From positions 57,457,295 to 57,521,294 of the forward strand of contig CM067370.1 in the NCBI GenBank assembly GCA_034401795.1: a stretch of 64,000 bases of DNA. Direction: 5' to 3'. Source of the stretch: Chaetoderma sp. LZ-2023a. Lineage: Eukaryota > Mollusca > Caudofoveata > Chaetodermatida > Chaetodermatidae. The notes below the pieces were generated by a model. It saw only the letters and a list, made by a program, of their open reading frames with translations. It was not told the origin of the DNA and ran no database searches. Positions 1 through 11,499 of the stretch are shown here, one piece after another (within the stretch, counting starts at the first letter, position 1; every line of letters starts with the position of its first letter). A program made the translations under genes and the position numbers.

Positions 1-449
1 ATTTGATTTTCAGTTTTGTATATATTGCACATGTATAAATCTGGAGTACTATTGGCCTGCTTTGCGGTAGTATGTAATTGTGTTGCGCTCATAGTATTGA
101 ACAGAGGGTAGACAACGCATGGCGGTCCCGAAGTAATTATTCGGGAGACACCATTAGCACGTGTTTTAATCTAAGAACGATATGTACTTGAAAGACAAGA
201 ATGACGCACTCACAAGCTCTGGGAGAGAGAAAGCATCCGGCCTAGTTATGTGGAAGGACACAATCATTGTTTTGTTCAAATGATCAAACCGCTTGCGAAG
301 ACACCAAGGAAGCACATGAGATGTATGTAATATTGTTTCAAGATAGGAGAGGCGGCATTCCATCAACATGTACAAACATATATCTAAGAAAGTATCTGAA
401 CATACGCCTGGAGTAGGGGCAAGTGACAAAGACAAACAAATAAGAGATG
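1..449. other. unassigned sequence
   Basis: I see no supportable gene here. The reading frame at 166-435 on the minus strand resembles nothing I recognise and has no splice context. The stretch may be the 5' part of the LINE relic that follows. Confidence 0.4.
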
Positions 450-1560
450 ATCTGGAACAAATTCATGCCGTTCCATGATATGGAGAATGATTTAACTGTA
501 AGAAAATCTGAAACTAAACGCGTTCACAAGCTCCAAACAAGGACATTTCCTAGCGCAGGTTGTATCACCTTCAGAATATGACTAACTGACAAATGAAAAA
601 CTAATTGAAATCTACAGTTACCAGACACATGGAAATGCACCACACTGCTGGAAAGAGGCACACATGGTCACGATTAGGGAAAGAACAAAATAAAGTTACA
701 CGTCCATTAGCCTCATAACTAGTCCGAGTCTGCTCTGACTCAACACCATGTGACAGATATTTGGACAGACTGACTGTCCTTAAACCCAGACCTACTTTGG
801 CACCTGAAAAAAGAAACAGCCCTATAGCTGTTGAACAAGATAGCTTTCATGTCAAGTAACCCATCCTTAATTATAAGTAAACTTGTAGAAGACATTTGAC
901 AAGATTTGGGAAAACAGATTAGGCCTACTGATGAAGTTGAACGGTTCCAATGTATCATGAAAAAACCACAAATGGTCTACACAATTCCTCCATAACAGAA
1001 GAAGATATGCCAGTGGCATGAGAGTTCATCAAGGTGGAGTTCTATACCTGTCTTTGTTTCTCGTCTTCGTGAATGACCTCCGTCAAGACCTACCAAGAGG
1101 AATTAAGGCAACAATGTATGTATTCGATCCAGTCCGCTGGTGCAATGGCTGCATACCAGACCTCCACACCATTGTAAACTAAAGGATGCGTCTCACTCTT
1201 AATCACGAGAAGACGTGTTTCAGTCAATGGCAAAAAAGACAACGGCCAAACTTCACAGTTCTGCTAAGAAGCATAAAAAAATACAGATTTGAAGATTTGC
1301 AAGAAAATGTAATAAAGAGATTCAGTACGATTTAATTGTATTAACTTATCTGTGGTATGGAATCACGAATCATAAAGGCAGGGTGTAAAGCCAAGTAGAA
1401 ATTGGCAATCATTGGAAGACATACACAGCCACGTGTGTGGCTCATCTACTTGAATATTGGATAACTGCAGCCCATTCCAACTTTAGTGCATTAAAATCAA
1501 CAACACATTACATCTCTTTGAACTATCACCGGACCAATGATAAGGACGACAATTGCTGAT
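450..1560 (+). mobile_element. LINE (non-LTR retrotransposon) reverse-transcriptase relic
   Basis: This is a decayed reverse-transcriptase domain of a jockey/CR1-type LINE. From 1,018 the frame reads MRVHQGGVLYLSLFLVFVND, matching the conserved LINE block QGGVLSPxLFxxFINDL. About 25 residues later comes MYVFD, in the place of the catalytic YADD, so two of the key residues are changed. Downstream, NHEKTCF near 1,199-1,219 matches the conserved NxxKTxxM/F block after the active site. Upstream, LPDTWKCTTLLERG at 618-659 matches the segment before the first RT block (LPxxWKxAxxxPIPK). Stops and frame changes separate these pieces, so it is non-functional. The LINE superfamily is certain; the clade is an inference. 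Confidence 0.75.
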
Positions 1561-2516
1561 ATGGCTAACCAACATCCTTCTACAAATACGTCCCAACAAG
1601 AAATTTAAGCTTATGTAGGCACATCATATGTTCTGCCATGAAACTGTTGATAGATAAAATAGGGGGAGACAACTTCAAAGCTTACATTCCACCTCGAAGA
1701 AAGCGTCTGGGAAACCCCAACATGCATGATTGATGAAACCCTGTACGGGGTGGGAATAGGAGGGAAGCGCCTAGAAAAATACTATTTCCTTTGTTGCTCA
1801 ATCTGGGAAGATGTTTGGATTGAATTTGTCATGTGCTGGGGAACTCAAAAAGAAAAATCACAATTTCACATAGTATCACAAGTTTTGAATATGTTAAGTC
1901 TTATGTTGTGATTAAATTTACCACCACCTTCACAGAACAACAAGGAGGTACAAAAATAAAATAATGTATTCCATTATGGTACGAATAATTTAACACGTTC
2001 TGCATTTACAGTTAGCTGATCTTAATGTTTAATCACTATGTTGCGGTAATTTAGTTATAGCTAAACTGTTCTAGAATCTAGGGACTCTGATGTTTCAAGG
2101 ATGTGCTTCCGGAAATATAGTAACACTGGGAGCCAAGTTAGCTTAATTACCAGAGCGACCCTAGAGAAAATGAAGTTTCTGGCCGGATACGCTTTTGGTG
2201 CCCTAATAGTATCTATTCATTATTGGAATTTGAGCCCCCCCCCCCACCAACCCGCCTGCCTGGACGCACACGCACACGCGTGCGTGCATGTACGCCCCTC
2301 CCCCTCATCCCCACAAAACACACACACACGTGATTTCGTTCAATCACTCCATTCTCGTCGTTCTTGGTATCGATCAGGACCGTAATGAAACGAGGATTTC
2401 AAAATATTTTACCTTTTTAAAATCGGACAAGAAATGGCCGAGTTATCTACAAATGGGCTCACTCAAATTATTTTCAAAATATTGCTTTGACGTCGTAATG
2501 GCATGTTTGTATTAAC
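1561..2516. other. unassigned sequence with C-rich and CA-rich patch
   Basis: No gene is supported. Around 2,235-2,330 there is a run of C's followed by GCAC/CA-rich simple sequence, which creates the proline- and histidine-rich spurious frames seen there. The rest is unique-looking AT-rich DNA. Confidence 0.4.
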
Positions 2517-3758
2517 TGAATGGGGGGAATGCGCTGATCACGTGATCGCCACTTCACCCTTTCCCGCTGCACGCTGATTGGCTACTGCTCGCCCGCTGAT
2601 TGGCTGGGGGCGTCCTGCCTCTGACGTCACGAGTAGTATAAAAGGAGCCTAAAATCGAGAATCGAGAGCACTTCGGCGAGGAAGCCAACACGACAGCAAG
2701 GTTACTAGACCAGCGCAGTGCTAGACGTGGGCTAACTGCTTACTGACTGTGGTACCTACACCGCAGCAATGCCCTTCGGAACTCGGATCTCCTGCGCCAG
2801 TGAGCACTCTTGAACATCCACATCAGGTTTTTGTAAGCTCTCGGACGGTCATCCGAGGGCAAAATAACTTAATAAGAACTCCCTTTTCCGGAACACTCAC
2901 AGAGGAGCTTCCCTGCAGATGGGCCTTGCGGGCCAGATGTAATTCTACAGGATGTAGAGCCGAGGTGATTCTTGGTGGATAACTCGCTGGATCTTCTGGA
3001 CCATGCTGAAAAGTGGTATCTTACTTCTGCGCCGCATGTCGTGTGTTTTAATTAACTTTTAGACCACAGTCTGGTGGGACTTTGCCCGGTGCGTCACAAA
3101 AGCTATGCGACGTATCCCACATGGTGTACCCAGTTATGTACATGCATATATAATTACCACTGTATCCCTCTATGTTACAGGCAACTTTCAAACTACCGTC
3201 GCCGTATAATTCACTTTATAATTTACTGTGTAAATTTATGAATTAGTTATTCTGACTATCTAATGGACATCTTTATCAATCGTTCTTCTTCACCGTCTTG
3301 AGAGTGAGCCGCATCAACAGTCTGCCTGCAGAAATCTTCATAGCAACTTTGGAAACGTGCCACCTCACGCTATCCATCTGTAGTGCAGCAATTCCAGTGA
3401 TTTATGAACTCTTACTGTACCGATGACCAATAGGTACTCAAGTAACTATACTATTGTGATATTCATTATTTCCGCAATAGGTACTGACGACTAATAGGTA
3501 CCGTCACGGTCTAAAGACCGCATTTTTATATTTTCTGTTTCATACTGTATATATTATCCTTATTTCGGTGTGCTTGCAACTAACGAGCACCGTAAGGTCC
3601 TATGACCTGATATACTTTTAGCACTGTATTAGTTAGTTATGTATACGGCAAGTAGCCATCCTAGTTATTCTGTTTTGTTTATTAAAAAAAACTCTAGGAC
3701 GCAGTACGCTAGGGAATACTATACAGCAACACTATCCGCATCACTATTCCCCCCAGCA
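2517..3758 (+). repeat. possible solo LTR (TG...CA ends)
   Basis: The segment starts TGAATGGGGGGAATGCG and ends CACTATTCCCCCCAGCA. The two ends are imperfect inverted copies of each other and carry the TG/CA dinucleotides typical of LTRs. A TATA box lies about 120 bp in, as expected for a U3/R boundary, and short hairpins (CGGTCTAAAGACCG, AGGTCCTATGACCT) follow downstream. No partner copy is in the window and no clear target duplication is seen, so a solo LTR, a DNA transposon or an unrelated promoter all remain possible. Confidence 0.3.
2537..2644 (+). promoter_or_regulatory. Pol II promoter-like cluster: E-box, two CCAAT, CRE, TATA
   Basis: In order: a palindromic E-box GATCACGTGATC centred near 2,542; two inverted CCAAT boxes (ATTGG at 2,577 and 2,599); a GC-rich patch GGGGGCG; a perfect CRE TGACGTCA at 2,622-2,629; and TATAAAAG at 2,637-2,644. 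Spacing and order fit a strong TATA promoter firing to the right, with transcription starting around 2,670. No convincing coding exon follows at once, so it may drive a mobile element rather than a host gene. Confidence 0.6.
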
Positions 3759-4396
3759 TCAATTTTACACTGTGGTCACTGATCATGCTCATATTGCTCG
3801 AACCTGACATGTAACTGACTAAAACCTGGCTATTCTAGCTCAATAAGATAGGTTTACGGTAGCTAGGAACAATCTCTCTGTAAGAGACCCATTGTGTACG
3901 CCTCCTTTCCAGCTATGGCGGATATGTAACACCGCACACCCTAAAGTGCCAATTTCACACACACTCAGATAATATAAAGATACCAGTTAGTATAGATACC
4001 CCTGCCAATGTAGGAAGCACTGCGAAAAGATATTATATTATGTAGCCCCGGCCTGCAGTGCATCTCTGGGCATTCTGGAACTTAACCCTAATGACAGGTG
4101 AAATGTTAATTCCATAACACACGGGTGATGGACGAGACGCAGATCCCCATCCAACTCGTTATGGTGACTGGGTGCAGTCTTAGAACCCACCACGACCTCA
4201 CGGGAAGGTTACTAGCGATGGATACCTGCCTCTTACATCCCGCCATAAATACTATTGCACTTTCTAAACTGCTTATGTGAACTGTAAATTGTTCTAGTGA
4301 TGTTATATGTGGTTATGGTGCTATGGTGACCAGATCGTCATGTGATTCAGGAGCTGTCGCTCTGTAGCATGTATGCACACTGTCTTTCTGAGAGCG
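3759..4396. other. unassigned sequence before the LTR element
   Basis: No domain, exon or repeat partner was seen in the window. Confidence 0.4.
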
Positions 4397-5252
4397 GTAG
4401 GAATCCCTGCCACATGTGGCCAAAGTTTGAACGTGTATCTAATAACCAAATGGTAGGTTAGAATTTAGCAGAAGGCCCGCATAAATAAAGCGGCCACTAC
4501 CAATGCAGTATCTTTGGACCTACATAAGACGGTGACTTATGAATTCTTCGGAAATCATCCATCCCGCCTTCACATAAACTAGCGTGCATCACATCAATTA
4601 TAGTTTCACTAGGATTGACCACTGCACATGACTTTTTGTTTGAACAAAAGAGTGGCCCTTTTTGCCAGTTCTTTTCCTCCGCTTCGGCGTTGAAGACATT
4701 TTCCTGTGACGGAGGCCCATGTGAGGCACGTTCCTCTCACAACAATATTATTTTGTGTGTGTTTGGGGTATAATTGGTTTATATTAAACTATTCAAGTAG
4801 CCCCGTTGCGATGCTCTCTTGCGAGGATACCTCGCGGGATTTACGAATCTGTGAGGTACCTTCGGCAAGCCCACATAGAAAGAACACCAGTTGGTTCTAT
4901 GTACTGTATTATTTTGCTCATTTACTAGCAAACGAGTACCATTGTTTGTATAGTTGTTGTTCTTTTAATTATTATCATCATGTCCAGACTTTTAAATGGA
5001 CCGACCTACCAGTGACATGGACAGTTGGGGTGAGACCGTAAGGTTCAATCTCGGCGGCAATGGTCGCACAGTCCCACTGGAATGTTGTCGTTCCACCGGC
5101 TCTAGAAGCCAGTCTTTGTACTTTCCAGAGAGTCGCGATATGGGATCCGTAACCCTGAGAACCGTAGCTAACCAGCCCTCCTGCACATCCTGTACATGTG
5201 GTGCAATGGAGCGGAGCAATGCGATGGACCAGCGCATATCCTTGCGAGCTAC
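4397..5252 (+). repeat. 5' LTR
   Basis: It begins GTAGGAATCCC and ends GAGCTAC, so the ends are short inverted repeats (GTAG...CTAC). The body matches the copy at the other end of the element throughout. Contains an AATAAA-like stretch (CATAAATAAAG) near 4,480. An ATG-initiated open frame lies in the last 260 bp and runs on past the primer site in this copy. Confidence 0.85.
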
Positions 5253-5255
5253 AAG

Positions 5256-5277
5256 TGGTGCCCGATGTGGAGCTCGA
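5256..5277 (+). other. primer binding site, tRNA-Lys type
   Basis: TGGTGCCCGATGTGGAGC closely matches the complement of the 3' end of tRNA-Lys(CUU) (TGGCGCCCAACGTGGGGC); most differences are C/T or A/G transitions. It lies three bases after the LTR, exactly where a primer site belongs, and this fixes the 5' LTR boundary. Confidence 0.7.
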
Positions 5278-5279
5278 GC

Positions 5280-6700
5280 AAGAAGCGACACCACGCCAAC
5301 ACTCAACACATGCACGTTTCAGTCTCCTTCATCAGACAGTCAGCACTCCCTAGATTTGGAAGTAGCATCATATGACGGGAGAATGGCACGCATGCTCACC
5401 GACTATGGCAGAAATTTCCCTGGTGCGGAACAACCAGCACCGCTTTTACACAGGTTTTTGCCGATCAGCGAGGGGACATTCCGTGATGCCTCACAGGTGG
5501 GAACTCAATATATCACACTGTCGGATATCCATGATAGGCAACCAACATCTATGCCAGATCGTGGTCGACCATGACACAGACCCCTACGGGTGCATACTAT
5601 TCCTTCACAGCCATTATGTTCACCAGCGTAATCACAGGGTGACCAATGGCCGGAACCTCATGCACCATATCTCGCATCTCCACCGGTACATATGTCTTCA
5701 CCATATTATCCATCGTGACCACGATACGAATCGGGAGATGCGGCACCTCCCTTCCAACAATATACCAGAAGAACAACCTCACATGGCACACACCACCCTC
5801 ATCAGTCTCCTGCACCACTTCCATACGAGGAACACCCATCGCAACAGCCAATAGAACATCTGCATCATTTACATAGTACGCCACCACCAGTCTATAGACC
5901 AACACCCATCTACGGACCTTCATCAGGGCGGTATTCAGTGGACCATACATATCATGCACAACACTATCATCGAGAGTCGCCCTCACGGACATGGCACCAT
6001 AGGGAGCATCATCGGGAAATACCACGAACACCAACATGCAGACCAGCATCCACGTTCACGTCAGTCTCCCCAGCACCACCACCTGGATTTGCGCCCATAG
6101 CTTCATATCGTGGCCATGGCCAGATCATTCTCCCTCCTGAATTTAGTGGGGAGAATGATTGGGCTAATTACAAGTGCCAGTTCGAGATCATTAGTCGCAC
6201 AAATAGGTGGACAGATCGTCAGATGGGAGAGTATCTGGCCGCAAAACTGTTTGGGAAAGCTCTGCAAGGTCTGGCAGATTTGGGCATACACGGAACTGGA
6301 AAACGCGTTGTCTGATAGATTCAGAGACATAGCCCTCGGTGAGACAAGTCATCTGCAGCTTAAGAACTTGCATAGACGAGCCTGGGAGACACTACCGGAG
6401 TTAGCTAGTCGACTTCGGTAACTAGTTACCCACGCTTACCCCAGCACGAATCGCGAGGGAGTTACACATTTGTATCTGGACACTTTCATCGACATGTTAA
6501 GTGGAGAACCCGCCCTCAAGGAAAAGTTATTCCTCATCGAACACGGTAGTCTTCAAACCCTGACAGCAACCGCGGTTCGGATTGAGGGTTTCTTGGAGTA
6601 GGAGAAAAACAATCGCCGGCAACTGCACCCAATAAACGAAATTAACGATGCCAACCTCGTAATCACCACCGACAATCCAACTGCAACAGCATCCACATCA
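5280..6700 (+). pseudogene. gag-like region of the LTR element
   Basis: The region carries a capsid-like segment near 6,120-6,300 with the sequence FSGENDWANYKCQFE, typical of Ty3/gypsy Gag (a 'W..Y..QF' helix). The upstream part is low-complexity, rich in Ser, His and Pro. Broken; treated as a fossil. Confidence 0.6.
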
Positions 6701-7779
6701 GCATCGGGCCTGCAAACACAATCAGAACACCCCACCAGTCAAAATCATGCATCAAAAGGAAGAGGGCATGATCAATCCCATGACCTCGGCAACACGCCCA
6801 GCAACAAATATGATGACCTCTTCACAGCCACTGAACACATGTTTGGATACGGTCAGCCGGGTCACGGAAGGAGCAATGTCCCACTCACCCTCCGTCTACA
6901 ACTCCTACTGCTGACTGACATACACCGCAGCCTGAGACACCATTAAACTGGAATGGGCACTGATTACAGTCACATCTGTGCCCACTCTCACAACCCGGCT
7001 CAACTGCAGCCTCCAGACAACAACGTCAGGAGGCCTACACAACAACTCATCCTTCCACAACAGTATGCAACCACACACACACGGCTTCATATATGTCGGT
7101 ACCAACGATGCACACCACATCCACATCAGTGACATCTCCCCCTGTCAGAGGTTGTGACCCCGCAACCTCCGTATCTAACACACCTTCTTTCGTATGTAAA
7201 ACAGCAGTGGTAGGTTGTAGCACCTCCACTGAAACAACGTTTATACACAGACCATGACCCACCGCCAAGGCACTTAACACCCGGTGCCCCTTGGTGGTTT
7301 GCAACTCATGCATCATAACAGCATCACCCACTACAACCAGCAGCAGCAGTAGTGACACAGATTGCAGTCAACAGTAGGCATCATGGATCCGCAAGAAGAA
7401 GCATAATTCAAAGGATGGCAAAGCTCAGCGCCATCATTGTTTCTTCTGTGCATCAACCAAACATCCCATGATGCATTGCAAAAAGTGGCCCACACAGGTA
7501 TCCCTCATCCACGATCGCACCAGTCCTGTCTGCACTGCTGTATACACCAACTCACAGTACACCAAAACAGCATCAACAACACCACCATTGCTAACCCAGC
7601 TCCGTCCTCGCCTAAGCAATCGCAGCAGCAGCGATGATGGGTTGGCCCCTTCCTCACACAGCCACCAACTGCACTCACGGAAGCTTCCAGAAACACACTG
7701 ACTATACACAGGGTGATACCGCACCACAAACAATCCTGCAGGCAGTATCATTGGAAACTCTTCCAAAGGCGCACCACAG

Positions 7780-8010
7780 AGTAATATATAAGTGTGCTTG
7801 TCTGTTTAGTGGTGTTTCCACCAGTGCCACCGTTGACACTGGAGTTTCCATCACCATCTTCAAAAAGTGCTTATATGAGAGCATCCCACCTCATAAGAGG
7901 CCACCCCTTAGGCCTACAAACATATTTTTGCAAGCAGCTATGGGAGCCGATGTTCCTGTGGCTGGTACAGTAAACCTCGTAATACAGATAGAGGAAATGC
8001 AATTCATATA
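7780..8010 (+). pseudogene. retropepsin-like protease part of the LTR element
   Basis: ATVDTGVSITIF matches the retropepsin active-site block (V-D-T-G-A/V-S). The segment lies between the gag-like region and the reverse transcriptase, as in Ty3/gypsy elements. Confidence 0.7.
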
Positions 8011-8559
8011 GTGAGTTGTCATTGCCTCTATTCAAAACGATGCCCTGCTTGGCTCTGATTTCCTCAGTGCCAGTGAAGCTGTCATACATTGCAGACAACA
8101 AGAATTTGACATACACGGCCGACGCATACGCCTTGGACTGAAATCATCACTGTATGACATGTGTGTAGTGATTTTGGTATCTACGGCAGTTGACCTGGGA
8201 CAGGAGAAAATGTTATGGGTCACTGCTCCACAGTTCGGAAACAACACCCACATAGCTATGCTGGAAGCCAACCCTGAATATATATAATTGCCTCACAATG
8301 CGCCTGTCCCCAGATGATCGTGGACACCACCAATAAGGGTCATATACCCTTCTGGGTATTCAATGGCACAACGGACCCAATAACACATGTACCAGGAGTT
8401 CGTTGTGGCCATTTGATGGATGTGATATCACTGGAGACACCCTGTACTGCACCTACACCAGCAACAACTTCTGATGATTTACCAGAACTGCATGACATAT
8501 ATTTGCATGCCACAGTTGGATTGGTGCGATCTCATAAATATGACATACAGAAATTATTA

Positions 8560-9880
8560 TATAAATATCGTGACAGTTTCTCGTCTGGAGATATGGACCT
8601 GGGAGAAACTCATCTCGTGCGACACTCCATCGACATCGGAAACAACCGATCCATTCGACAACCTGTTCGGCATCTTCCCATTCACAAGGAGGTGGAGGCA
8701 CATCAACAAGTGAACGGCATGTTGAGGTCAGGCATAATAGAGCCATCAGCATCCCTCTGAGCCAGTCCCATTGTATTAGCAGGCAAAAAGGATGGATCTT
8801 TGCGGTCTTGTATAGACTACCGCCGCCTTAATGATCCTAGCGTCAAGGATGCTTATCCATCACCGCGGATAGATCAGGCCTTAGATTTCTTGTTTGGAGC
8901 CAAGTGGTTTTGTACCCTTGACTTAGCTAGTGGGTACTGGCAAGTAGCCATGGGTGAGGCTGACAGGGAAAAGATCGCATTTCTGTGTAGAGATGGTCTT
9001 TTCCAGTTCTGCAAGATGCCCTACGGATTGTGCAATGCTCCTGGAATGTTCGAGCATCTCATTGAGCAGATATTAACTACCCTGCAATGGGAGATCTGTC
9101 TCTGTTACATCAACGACGTAATCGTCTTTGCCTCTTCATTTGAGCAGACTCGGTCTTAATGCGATTCCACACCACTAATCTAAAACTCAAACACCGAGTG
9201 TCATCTTTTTAGACAGAGTGTAGACTTCCTGGGACACGTCATATCTGGCGATGGAGTGGCTACTCAACCCTCAAAGACCAAAGCAGTAGCGGAGTGGCAC
9301 ACCCCGACATCAGTCACGGACACCCGGAATTTCCTCAGTCTCTGCCAGTACTATCGTCGTTACATCCATCACTTTGGCGAGATTACATCACCCTTATTTA
9401 GGATCACCGAAAAAGATTGACCATTTGAGTGGACGACTGACTGAGAAGGTTTCTTCAGAGCGCTGTAGAAACATTTGATGACTGCATCAAATCTTACTCA
9501 TCCTAACCATAACCTCGATTTCATCTTGGGCACTGATACATCGGCTTATGCCATTGGTGCAGTTCTATCTCAGGTCATGGAAGATGGAACAGAGCAGGTA
9601 CTGGGTTATTGTTCCCATACTCTAAACAAAACAGAGAAACGTTACACAACCAATAAGAGGGAATTGTTAGCTGCGGTGTATTTCGTCAAGTACTATAAAC
9701 ACTTTCTGTATGGGAGCCCATTTACCCTGCGTACAGATCACATCGCCCTGCACTGGCTCAGAAACCTAAAAAATCTGGAGGGCCAGGTAGCGAGGTGGCA
9801 GGAATCGCTGCAGGCCTTCAACTTCAACGTTGTTCATAGACCTGGCAATCTGCATGGAAATTCTGATGCCTTGAGCAGAA
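8560..9880 (+). pseudogene. reverse transcriptase and RNase H parts of the LTR element
   Basis: Recognisable blocks are LRSCIDYRRLN, FCTLDLASGYWQVAM and FCKMPYGLCNAPGMFE, then a YxND-type active-site box, followed by RNase H blocks LGTDTSAYAIGAVLSQ, EKRYTTNKRELLAAV, FTLRTDH and NSDALSR. These are diagnostic of Ty3/gypsy polymerases. Broken; treated as a fossil. Confidence 0.9.
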
Positions 9881-10089
9881 TCAGGATCGAAGATGAACAA
9901 GAGGTGGCCACCACTGTGACACATACTACACAGCTATCTCCAGTGTTCCCCGAACTGTGGTGCACAGAGTGGGGCACGGAAACAGTCACTCACGAACAAG
10001 CAACAGATGCACAAATATGAACCATATATGCGTGGATCCAGGAGGGGGTACGTCCTCCTAAGGAATCTGTTACACCACTTTCTGCGATG

Positions 10090-11200
10090 GCAAAATACTA
10101 CTATCAGAGGTTTGGAGAGTGCCATATGCAAGATGACATTCTCTACATTAATAGCTGGATAGTGATCCCTGAGTGTTATCGTCAAACTATTCTTCAACAA
10201 CAACACGATAGCGCTGGACACTTAGCCATCGAGCGAACAATTACAAGAATCAAACAGAGATTGCACTAGATCGGCATACGCAATAGTGTGAAGACATGGG
10301 TCACCAAATGTCTCCCATGTCATAGACGCGCTGTTGGCCAGCACCATTCCCTTACAAGTTAAAATTGTTGGTGCACCATGGGAGTGAGTAGCTATTGATG
10401 TGCTCGGACCTTTGAATATGATGGATGAAGGAAAAAACTACATCCTCGTATTGCAAGATTATTTTACGAAGTGAGTAGAAGCATTTGCTTTGCCGGACCA
10501 AGAGGCATCCACAGTAGCGGAAGTCCTAACAAGCAATGCGTTCTGCCACTTCAGTATGCCTTATGAACTGCACTCCGACCAATGAAGTAATTTTGAGAGC
10601 CGGCTGCTCTCCAAGCTCTGCGAATTGTTTCATATCGTCAAAACAAGGACAGCTCCGTATCACCCCCGCAGTGATGGAATGGTGGACAGGTTCAACCGAA
10701 CTCTCACGGAGATGCTCACTAAGGAAACACACCTTAATTGTCTTGACTGGGATCTATGACTCCCATATGTGCTCATGGTATACCGAACTTTGATACATTC
10801 CATCACAGGTTATGCCCCTGCACGGTTAATGTCAGGCTGTGAATTAGCCTTGCCCCTGGATCTGGTCATGCCCACGAGTCCAGGAGAGAAAAATTCACCA
10901 TCTCTCTATGTAGAACTCATGCAGCAGCGGATAGAACAGACCCATGAGCTAGTGAGAGCAACATTATCCACTGCACACCAGCATCAGAAAACTTGGCATG
11001 ACTGGCAAGTGCATGGAGACCCATATGAGGCGGGAAAGATGGTTTGGGTTCATGATTCTCGACGTCCTGCAAACGTGCCGAGTAAACTGAGTTACCAGTG
11101 GAAAGGCCACTATGTGGTAGTAGGTAAGAAGTCGGATCGGACCTATCGTATCTGCGCCTCGGATGGCCTGCCCTCAGTCATCCACTTCGATTGACTTAAA
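10090..11200 (+). pseudogene. integrase part of the LTR element
   Basis: An H/H-containing zinc-binding N-terminal region (QQHDSAGHLAIERTITRIK) is followed by C-P-C-H-type residues, a decayed catalytic core, and a C-terminal segment (YEAGKMVWVHD, LSYQWKGHYVVV) of the GPY/F-like kind found at the end of gypsy integrases. Broken; treated as a fossil. Confidence 0.8.
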
Positions 11201-11499
11201 CCGTGTGTCAGTGATGACCCAGTGCCAAAGCTCGGACTGGGCATTCCACGTGAGACCGGTACCCAGACAGATGTCTCCATGGAAACAACTATTCCCGACG
11301 TTAGTCTGGAGCACTGCGGTGCCAGTTCGACCCATCTCCTACCAAACCAGGAGTCCGGTGAACATATGACTAATGCTGAGGACGATGACAAGATATTTAC
11401 TCGCCCTCTCCCTCCTCAGAGCGTGTCTACGCGATCTGGGAAGTCATACATGAAGACTCTCGTGTGTGCTGTTCAAGGGGGAAGAACGGAAAAGTAGAC

